Source: Acanthamoeba lenticulata (taxonomy: Eukaryota; Discosea; Longamoebia; Acanthamoebidae). From it: a stretch of 32,905 nt of DNA. The translations under genes and the position numbers were made by a program. Position 1 is the first letter of the stretch. The number at the start of each line of letters is the position of its first letter. The stretch is taken from assembly GCA_002179805.1 (NCBI GenBank), contig NAVB01000447.1, forward strand, positions 1 through 32,905, read 5' to 3'. Of this stretch, positions 11,420 to 20,339 are shown one piece after another. The notes beneath the pieces are model-generated. The model made no database searches, was not told the DNA's origin, and saw only the letters and a list, made by a program, of their open reading frames with translations.

Positions 11420-12095
11420 TACACTGTGGGTGTTTTATGGAGTAGAAAAGATAAAGGGTCGTGCATGGCAAGTGCTTGCGCTCTTCGTTCTTTTTCTTTT
11501 TTTTTAATTCATTTATCTCATTTTGTAAAAGCTCCCGCTTGTGTGGACAGCTCATCCTCGCTTCACAACACGCCGGCCACCCTCTGCCGTCACCGCCGCC
11601 ACCCTGCTTCTGGTCGTTACACTCTTCGCCTGTACCATCCTGGCCCAAAAAAACGGCAGCAGCAGCTGCACTTTGGAAGGCGAATGGCAAGGCTGGTGGC
11701 GCTTATCTCACCATCCAAAGAGGCCTTCTCTCGACGTGTCAACTGCACAACATGGAGAGCTCTGGACACTCTAGAGGTACCCTGACTTGTTCACACGTCC
11801 TGAGGATACCCATCATGAGAAGAACAAGAAGAAGCTGAAGGAGTGCAAGAAAAGGAAGGAAGCCGCGCAGAGCGATCTTAGCCGGCTCAAGAGCCAGGAG
11901 AAAAGAACAATCCAAGACCCTCTCCCGTTAGAGACAACCATCAACTGTTACAAGACTTTAGTCAACGTGCACCTTGTGGGCGGCGCAATGCAGAACACGA
12001 AAGCTTTCTTTTCTTTCTTTTCTCTTTTTTTGCATCATTAATAAAACTTTCAACAGAAAAAAGGTATTCTTTTTTTATTTTTTTCTCTTTTGGCC
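11420..12095. other. Divergent intergenic region with coding-like segment
   Basis: The 676 bases lie between the start of the minus-strand armadillo-like gene and the plus-strand kinase-Hsp70 gene, so they must hold both promoters. One plus-strand frame is open at 11508-11774, with a hydrophobic stretch TLLLVVTLFACTILA. After one stop (TAG 11772) it is open again to about 12040, where it contains KNKKKLKECKKRKEAAQS, which resembles a coiled coil. Neither piece has an in-frame ATG before 11988. They may be upstream exons of the kinase gene or a decayed fragment; I could not find a splice path that is clearly right. Confidence 0.5.
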
Positions 12096-15062
12096 ATGCA
12101 CCACAACGACCTTGGTGAACGGTACTCCTCTTTCGCTTTCCTTGCACGCGTTCATTTTTGCCCCCCGCCAAGCACTTCCTCTTCCTTTTTTTGGAGTCTC
12201 ATACCTCGCACCGTCGCTGTCACCTGGCAGCGAACGGGAGCGGCTCAAGCGCGAAAATGAAGCGCTCCAGCGCGAGCTCGATCGCCTTCGCCAAGCTGCG
12301 GCTGCCGCTGGAGGGCCCACAGAGGCCTTTCCGCAATTTCCAGGCCTCACCATTGAAGCTAAGCTGACCAAGTCTGGGCAGGCGACGGTTTATCGTGCCC
12401 GGTGGCGCGGCGCGCTCGTCGCCGCCAAGGTCTTTCACGACCACGCCATGTCGCTCGACGACTATCGCGCCGAGCTCAACAGCCTCCTGTACGTATCCTT
12501 GTCGAGCTGCAGGGCCCCTCGTGAGCTCACCACGCCAGAGGACGTCGGGCCCGACAGGGAGCTGCGGACGGAGCACGCCAACGTGGTGAAGCTGGTCACG
12601 TGCTTCGAGCAGCCGCAGCCGTGCCTGGTGACCGACTTCATGACCGGCGGCGACCTGCACGGCTACCTGCACAAGCACGGCAAGCCGAGCCTGGAGACCA
12701 CGCGGCGCTTGGCCGTCGGCATTGCACGCGGGCTGGCCTACTTGCACTCCAAAAACGTGATCCATCGCGACCTCAAGTCCCCTAACGTTCTGGTTCGTTT
12801 ATTTTTTAATACAATAATATATTTTTCAAATTAAACGGTTCGGGACCGTAATTTTTTAAAATAATTATATTTCGATATTTTTAAAAAGAAATTAATCAAC
12901 ACTTTTTTTTGCAGCTGAATGGTGAAGGCGAACCGGTGCTGGCCGACTTCGGGTTCGCGCGCTTCTCTCTGCACTCGCGAACGGTGGCGTCGCGCCTGGT
13001 GGGCACCTGGCAGTGGCTCGCGCCGGAGCTCATGCAGGCCCATCCCGCGCACGCCGAAGCTGGTGAGGCAGCCACCTACAGCAACAAGGTCGACGTCTAC
13101 GCATTCGGGATCATCCTGTGGGAGCTCCTCTCCGGCCTGGTGCGGTTCTCCTTCATCGTCCCACCTTACCTAACCTCAAAATTGGTGCTTTTTTTTCATT
13201 CTTTTTTTTCTTCTTTTTTATTTCATTAAGAATTACTAAAAAATAAAAAATAAAGCAATTTAATTTTTGTAATAAACATTATTCTGCAGGAGCCCTATCG
13301 GGGCGGGTTTCACAACGAGCTGCAATTGGGGCACTTCGTGATGGCCGGTGGCCGGCCGCCGATCGACGCTGGGTGGGACCCCGCGCTGGTGGACCTCATG
13401 AAGCGGTGCTGGCACCCGAACCCGCAGGAGCGCCCGACCATGGCTCAGGTGCTGACCGAGCTCAGCCCGCCTGGCCACACCGAGAGACAAGGCAGAGGCG
13501 CGGGCGTATGGGTGGGCATCGACTTGGGCGCGACGCACGCGCGCGTGGCCGTGCGGCGTAATGGCCGCGTGGACGTGATCCCGACGGCACGAGGCAAGTA
13601 CGCCATCCCCACGTGTGTGGCATTTCCCGGGAATGGCGCGGCCAAGCTGGTCGGTGAGGCCGCCGTGGAGCACGGCCTCTACCATGCGGACCAAGTGGTG
13701 CGTGGCGTGGCTCGCCTGGTCGGGCGACGGTTCCGCGACGTTGCCCCGAGCCAGTGGCCACCGGGTCTCGTTGTGCCCAACCCGGACGATGCCGACGCCA
13801 TCGCGATCCATCTTCACCGCGGCGGTCCTGACGAGAGACTGGTGCGGCCTGAGGAAGTCCTGGCGCTGGTGTTGATGGAGCTCAAGCGCATGGCCGAAGC
13901 CTACCTGGGCTGTTCCATCGACTCGGCGGTCCTTGCCGTGCCGGCCCGGACCACGCGCGTCATGGCCAAGGCGTTCCAGGAGGCCGCTGCTCTGGCTGGC
14001 CTCCAGGCTTGCCGATTGGTCAGCGGCGTGGCGCTGGCCAGCTTGGACTATGCTCTCCAACGGCGGCACCAGGACGCAACGGATGTGATGATGGTCGATG
14101 TGGGCGGCGGCAGCGTTGACGTGGCGTACTTGGTCATCGAGGAACTCATTTGCGAAGTCTCGGTCTCGGGCGGACATGCGCAGCTGGGCGGAGACGACTT
14201 CACGGCACGAATGGTGGACCGCTTACTGCGCACCCGCAAGGACCTCGATCTGTCCGCCGACTGCACGGCGCTGGAACGTCTGCGCAGAGCATGCGAGGAG
14301 GCCAAGAACACGCTGTCAAGCGACGAAGAAGTGACGATCGAGCTCGAATCCTTGGCCGACGGAGTCGATCTGCGAGCGAGCATCACGCGCGAGTGGCTGA
14401 AATTGCTGCACTCCGACTTGCTTGCTGACGTGGTCGATTCCGTCGAGCGCGATCTGTGGAGATGCCCTCGTCTCGGCGAAGCAGTGCTGCTGGGCGGGGC
14501 CGCAAGAATGCCCAAGCTGTACCAGCGAATGGCCGACCTGTTTGCCAAGCACAACTGCTCGAGCCTATCGTGGGGCGATAACGAGATGGTCGTGAGAGGA
14601 GCAGCCATTCAGGCGGCCATTCTCGGCAAAGACTTTGGCGGCCTGGAGGACTTGCTCTTGATAGACGCGACGCCTACCACTCTGGGGATAGAGACTGACC
14701 AAGGCAAGATGACAGAGTTAGTGCGCAGGACCTGTACCATCCCCACGAGGAAGACCGTTCTCCTCACGACCACGCTCGGCGACCAGACAAGAGCGGTGAT
14801 CAACTTCTACGAGGGTGAACAGTCCCTCGTCCGCGACAATGTTCTGCTGGGTCGGTTAGTGCTCACCAATCCGGGCAAGAAGCCCCGCATCGAGCTCACC
14901 GCCTATGTCGAAGCAGACGGGAATGTGTTGTGCCGGGCTACCAATCTCGACACTGGGCACAGCGACAGCATTGTCCCCGACGGCTCCCGTCTCGACGACG
15001 TGGCACAGCCAGGCCAGGCCACTTCTTGGTCTGTCGTTGAGGAGGAGAAGGAGGAAGCTTGA
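12096..15062 (+). CDS. TKL-type protein kinase fused to Hsp70
   Basis: Exons 12096-12121, 12231-12488, 12558-12792, 12915-13139 and 13290-15062 give 838 residues. Residues ~9-30 form a short coiled coil. The kinase domain (~48-306) has VAAK (K75), a candidate helix-C Glu (E90), HRDLKSPN (H164-D166), DFG (D184), APE (209-211) and a final Arg at 296, so it should be active. The Gly-rich loop (KSGQATVYRA) is atypical. Without a stop, an Hsp70 begins at ~319: GIDLGATHA, TRVMAKAFQEAAALAGLQ, VDVGGGSVDV, GGDDFTARMVDRLL, LLGGAARMPK, then the substrate-binding beta domain (DLLLIDATPTTLGIET, INFYEGEQSLVRDN). It ends with VEEEKEEA and has no helical lid. Residues used by Hsp70s for ATP hydrolysis are altered (see findings). 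The Hsp70 part has no intron. The ATG at 12096 gives a clean phase-2 junction; upstream exons remain possible. Confidence 0.88.
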
Positions 15063-15123
15063 TTGCCTTCCCCCGATTGGACGTGTTCAACCGAAAAAAA
15101 ATGATGTTTTGTCTTTCTTTGCG
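15063..15123. other. 61-nt gap between convergent genes
   Basis: The stop codons of the plus-strand kinase-Hsp70 gene and the minus-strand RGS-C2 gene are separated by only 61 nt, so their 3' UTRs probably overlap. Confidence 0.7.
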
Positions 15124-18100
15124 CTATCCTGTGGAAGAGGAAGAGTTGGTCTCCTTCTCGCGCTCGCGATCGCGGTCGACGACCTCCTTCTCGAGCTTTT
15201 GTCGTCGCTCATTGAGCGTTCGCACGAGCTTCTCGGATTGATCGCGCGTGTTGCCATTGGTCGCGCCGTTGTTGTTGTTGTTTCCCTCGGCTTCGTCCCG
15301 ACCAGCCCACAGCCCGGGCGCCGTCTTCTGCAGGGCCGCCATCTCCTCGCGGATGCCGTTCCGCACCTGCGCCAGCTCCAGTGCCAGCTCCTCATCTCTG
15401 TCCATTTGCTGCAAACGCAAGTGCGTTATCATCTGGGCGGAGAGACGAGCAACACCAACGGCCAACGAACGAACCTTGCGGTAGTGCATGATGAGGCGAA
15501 TCTTGCCGGTGACCACTTCGCCCTCCTTGCGTGGCTCGAGCGTCCACCATCGGTCGCTCGTGTTGATGAACAGCCGCGGCGACGCAAAATTCAGGCATCC
15601 CTGCAGTCCAACGCGCGTGCGTGCGTGAGGACACACACGTGATCTACACAAACTCGCTGGGGAAGAAGTACCAGGAAGTCGCCGGAGCCGATGACGTTGT
15701 AGTCCCACACGGTGAGCCACAGCTTGTGCGCCTCGTCTTGCTTTACATTACTGCAAGAGGAAGAATAAAGTTTAGTTTTCGATACAAAATTTCGATCGAA
15801 AGTCGAGGGCAAGCTTGGATTGGGGAAGGAGGGTACAATAGGAAGTGTTCTCGCCAGCGCGGGTTGAGGTTCTTAAATACAGTGCGCGTCGTGAATTTCT
15901 GGCGGCCGTACTTGACCACCACATACGGATTGCTGAAGCCCCGCTTGTCCCGCGCGACCAAATCCTTGGCCTCGATCACTGCTCTCGTCGTGTCAATTCA
16001 GTAAAGAAACGACGAACGCGATGATGAAGGCGATGATGAAGATGATTACGGCACCTTCGATCCACAAGAGGTGGTCGACTGTGGGCGACGCCGGCGGCTC
16101 GGCCTTGGCCTGGTCGGGCCAGATGCCCCACCGCCGCAGGACGGGAAGGGCCTTCTCCTGCTCCACCTGCGCCGCAGTCGGGCCGCTGCCGCCAGAGGTC
16201 TGCGAGGTGAGCCCTGACCGCCCGCGTGACGGATCGTAGGCCGAGCCCATCTCGCTCAACAGCCGAAGCTCCTTTTCCTTTCGTTTTCTGTTGTTTTTTT
16301 GGTTTTTTCATTTTATTTAATAAATATCGCTTCGGTCGAAATATAAAAAAAATAAGATGGCAACGAACCGGGAGAGTTCGGCGGCAGCGGCTTCAAAATT
16401 GGCGTAGAATTGGTGGAGCATGGCCCGCTTCTGCTCGAGGAGGGTGATGCGGCTGCGCTGCTCGTGGAGGCTGGCCGTCAGGCGCCGCAGCTTCTCGTTC
16501 TCCACGACCAGCGCCTGCTTGACCTCCTCGAACTCGGCCGTGGTCCTAAACTCAGAGGACTGGAAGAACTTGGGCATGATCGAGCAGTGGACCAGCTCCT
16601 GGATGGCCCGCTGCGACTCATCAAACATCTCCCTGTTGGTCACCATCACCATCATCATCAACACCATCATCAACATCTTGTTCATGGTTCATCTTGTATG
16701 GGCGTTCGCAGTACGCACTTGGTGGGATTGTCGAGCTTGGCTTTGACGTTGCGGCTCATGCAGATGTCGACGTTGACCTGCTTGGCCGCGTCCTGTGTGG
16801 AGTGTTAGGAAAATGAAATTAATCTAAAAACAAATACTTATTCTTTAAATTATAACAAAATGAGTCTGGTTGGGGCACGCACGGGCGCCAGGAAGGTGGA
16901 GTAGATGTGGTTGGCCGCGCGCTTGATCGCGTCCACCGCGCCGTCCTGCAACGCGTTGATGAACAGATTCCTACGTAGTACCCGTAAAAGGTAAGTAACT
17001 CTAAGAACAGATTAACATGAGGAAATGCGGGGAACGTGCTTGAAGCGGTGGACGGCCACGTAGAACTCGATGTTCTCGGAGCAGAACGTCTTCTCTACAT
17101 AGTGATGAAACACTCGTCGCATCGAGTTGTTGCGCAGCACCTCGTCCAACGAGATCGGCGAACCCCGGCGCAAGAACGACGGTTCCAGCATACTGTCGTC
17201 GTCAAAACACACCCACACCGAAATGTGAGTTTCGCTTTCGTTCTTCTTCGTTCTTTGGGGGGGGAGAGACCTCTTGAGCCGCGCGTTCTGCGACGACGAG
17301 CGGAGGACGCGACGCGGCAGCTGCGCGCCCGAGACGGGGTCGACCTGCGGCTGGCTCTCCAGCGCGCCCTCGGTGGTCGACACCTCGCGTACGAGCACGG
17401 TGCCCAGCCCGACGACGTTGCCCACGCCGATGCCGCGTACCATGTCCATCTCGTCGTCGACGACGAGGTGGCCCGAGGACAACGGCGACGGGGCGAGGTC
17501 GTCCTCGAGGTCGAGCTCGTCGCGCGTGCAGTCTTCCCACTTGACCCGCGACGATGACACGTTGGGGTTGCTCGCGCTGCGGCCGCCGCGGCCCGACGCG
17601 CCCAGGTGGCTGATGGTGCTGCCCCCGATGCCGCGGTCGAGGTCCGCGCCGGCCTCATCCGATGCCCGGCCGTCGAGCAGTTGGTCGTCGTCGAGGCTGA
17701 GCGGGTCGTTCAGCGCCATGTGGCTCACCCGCGTGGAGACCCACACGGCCTGCTGCTTGAGCTGCTTGGACTTCTCGGTGCGCTTGAGAGTCGGCCCCGA
17801 ATCGCCGCCGGCCAGTTGGTTGAGGCTGGGCCCCGAGTTGAAGCGCTTGCGCAGGGCCATGACGGCTCGCATCTTGGGTGTCGGCGCGTCCTCGCTGGCG
17901 TCGGCCGGCATCATCGTTGTCGTCGTCGCCAACGTGGGCGATGACGTTGACATAGCTGCCAACGGCACTGGAGTGAAGACCGCGGCTGCTTGGGCCGAGG
18001 CCGCCTCGCGTTCGCTGTCGTCCGCCAAGGGCCGCCGGCGCACGCCAGAGCCGCCGGAGGAGCCAGAGGGCGGCTCGCCGCCGAGGCTGCTGCTGCCTGC

Positions 18101-19975
18101 CCGCCTGGCGCTAAAGCCACTCCGCGTTTCCTCGCCTGCGGCCCCGGTCGCGTGCGGTGGCGACCCGCCAGGCCCGACCTTGCTGCCGCCGCGCGACCCG
18201 GCCCTGGTCCGGATCGTCGAGTTTGAGTCGTTCAACTGTCGTGGAACCGACGTCGAAGGCGGGACGTTGTCGCTGCCGCCCGAGTCGTTCAGGTTGCTGT
18301 TGCTCGGCCGACGAGAGCGCGAGCCGCCGGCCGTCGTCGCCAGCGAGGAGCCCGAGTCGGAGAGGTTGGTGTTGCTCGCCCGTCGCGAGCGTCCGCTCGG
18401 GCCCGTAGCGGCTGCGGCCGACGAACCAGACTCGTTCAGGCTGCTGTTGCTCGGCCGCCTCGAGCGCGAGCTGCCGCCGCTTCCGCCAGCCGCCGAAGAG
18501 CCGCTCTCGGTCAGGTTGCTGTTGCTCGAGCGCCGCGAACGCGAGGCGGCTCTGGGACTCCCCGCGGGGGCGTCTTCGGTGGGCTCGATGACGTCTCGTT
18601 CGCCGTCGCCCCGCCCGCGGCGGCCCGGACTGAGCAGAAGCGCAGCCATCCTGTCGATCAAGGACGACTTGCCGCTGCGGCTGCCGCTCGACGCCTCGTC
18701 GAGGCCTACCTCGGCGGCGCCACGGCGGTGGCTCAGGTCCAGCGGCGCCACTGGCACAGTCTGGCGAGTGCCGGCCGGCGGCTGTTCCGTTTCTCGTCGC
18801 GGCTTCTTCTCTTTGGTGCCGCTACCGGACGCGCTCCGTCGGCTGCGCTCGGCGGGAAGGTCGATCGGCGCAAACGAGCCGCTCAGGCGGACTTCGTCCG
18901 CCAGACGACCCTCGATCTTGCTGTGGCTGCGCCTGTGCTTGCGCGGGTGGCTGATAACGTCAGCGCCACCCTCTGCCTTGGCCCCCGCCGACGAGGATGA
19001 TGACGACGACTTGTTCAAGCCACCGTCGCCGACGCTCCCGCTTCGCGTCCGCCGCCCGGTTTCTTCGCCTCCGGCGTTATCAGCTTCGGCAGTTTTCTTT
19101 TGCTTGCTGCTGCATACGCCGCTTTCTTTCTTTTCCTCTCGTTTTCGTTCTCGTCGCAATTCCTTCGCTTCGCGTTTCTCGGCTGAGTCGTTAGGCGCCG
19201 CTTCATGCCGCGCGCCCGCGCTCGGGCGTCGCTTGCGCTCAAACGGTTCCCCGGAGTCGTCGCCGGTGCCTCTGGTCTTGCTGTTACTTCCGCCGCCAGC
19301 TGCGGCGAGGAGCTTCTTCTTGACCTCTTCCCGCCCGACTGGTGATGTCGACGCGTCCCACGCGTCACTGTTTCGCCGATCGCGAGGCGTGGCGTCGGAT
19401 CCTGCGCGCCGGCGCCTCCCAAGGACGTCGGCGGCTTCGGCCTGAGATCTTGTGTTAGCGACGCTGGCGGCCGACGCGTCATCTCGGCTGACGACCTCCC
19501 GCAGCCGCCTTCGTTCTTCCTCTTTCATGTGTTTTTGCCCTTTCTTTTCGTCCTTCTTGTCGTCCTTCTTCATCCGCCGCCTCTCGTCTCCTCGATCCTT
19601 TTCCTTGTCGCGGATCCCCCGCGAGGCTTCGGCGTCGACCGGGGGCGAGGCTGGCGGCCTCCTCTTGGACAGCTCGGGCTTGAAAGGGATGTGATTGGTG
19701 CTTTGTGTGGTGGTGGCGTTCTTGGCTTCGAGTGCGGCAAGCGAGCTGGAGGCGGCAACGCGGCGCTGCATCTCGGCCATGCCCTCGGCGAGCGTGGTGA
19801 ACAGGGCCACCGTCCCGCTGCGGTCTCTCACGTTGGGCCGCGTGGCCGGGGTGGCGGCAGAGGGTGAGGCTGGACTGCCGCTATTGGGTGCATGCTTACG
19901 TGTGGCCAGCGACGGTGACCGATAAGCTGGTGTCGCCCCTCCTTGAGGCTCCTTGCTAGGGAGAGGCCCTTCCAT
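15124..19975 (-). CDS. RGS-domain and C2-domain protein with long disordered N-terminus
   Basis: Minus-strand exons 19975-17271, 17192-17040, 16970-16883, 16792-16719, 16632-16369, 16287-16055, 15978-15837, 15750-15672 and 15600-15124 encode 1404 residues. The first ~900 are disordered, rich in Ser/Arg/Lys/Glu, with four tandem ~25-residue repeats. The RGS domain (~910-1035) shows SENIEFYVAV, NHIYSTF, VNVDICMS, FDESQRAIQELV and MPKFFQSSEF, the expected order of the fold that speeds GTP hydrolysis by G-alpha. A coiled coil follows. A C2 domain (~1165-1260) shows WIEVIEAKDLVARDKRG, SNPYVVVKYG, NPRWREHF and LTVWDYNVIGSGDF; two usual calcium-ligand Asp positions are Asn. The C-terminus is another charged helix. 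Intron 17039-16971 is GC-AG (GCACGT). Intron 17270-17193 is 78 nt and free of stops. Confidence 0.9.
18265..18555 (-). repeat. Four tandem ~25-residue coding repeats with RRxS sites
   Basis: Within the first exon of the RGS-C2 gene, four copies follow one another at 71-75 nt spacing: RSRRSSNSNLTESGSS, RSRRPSNSSLNESGSS, RSRRASNTNLSDSGSS and RSRRPSNSNLNDSGGS, each followed by a variable Ala/Gly/Thr linker. The consensus is RSRRxSNxNLx(D/E)SG. RRxS is the usual target pattern of basophilic kinases of the PKA type; phosphorylation here is inference. Confidence 0.88.
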
Positions 19976-20339
19976 CTGGTTGCAATTGGTGCGCTAATCG
20001 CAACGATTAACTGCCAATTTGCAGAAAAAGTAAAAAGATTTGGAGGCCGCAAAGAAAGTAGTGGAACGTACTGCAACTTTGGTTGTTCGTCGAACCCCTC
20101 AGACGGGTTCGAGAAACGCGAGAGCGCCTCTTGTTGTTCCTGTTAGTGCCCGAACGTTGTTGGCGGTTAAGAATTCCTCGCCTCTTGAAAAGGAAAGGTA
20201 TGTGTTTCCAAAATAGTAAAATGGGAAAAGGATAAATAAAATAATTGTTCTAAAAATAAAAATCCAAAATAAATAGTTTTGTACGCCTGGCCCCTTTTGT
20301 GACGACCTTCGAGTAGGTGGCTCAGGTTTGTCTGGTGGT
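19976..20339. other. Spacer between two minus-strand genes
   Basis: These 364 bases hold the 3' UTR of the fucosyltransferase gene and the upstream region of the RGS-C2 gene. Nothing beyond A/T-rich UTR-like sequence is seen; no RNA gene was recognised. Confidence 0.6.

Noticed and set aside
15993..16054. A hydrophobic segment (AVIIFIIAFIIAFVVSLLN) that reads as a transmembrane helix before the C2 domain
   Set aside because: It is best explained as intron 16054-15979 (donor GTGCCG, acceptor GAGCAG). Removing it restores the first C2 strand (LLWIEVIEAKDL) in frame; leaving it in leads to a stop.
17274..19445. A 723-codon open frame on the plus strand opposite the RGS-C2 first exon
   Set aside because: It is the antisense of a GC-rich Ser/Arg/Gly coding region. 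Its translation is Arg/Ser/Leu/Pro low complexity, has no domain and reflects codon bias of the real exon.
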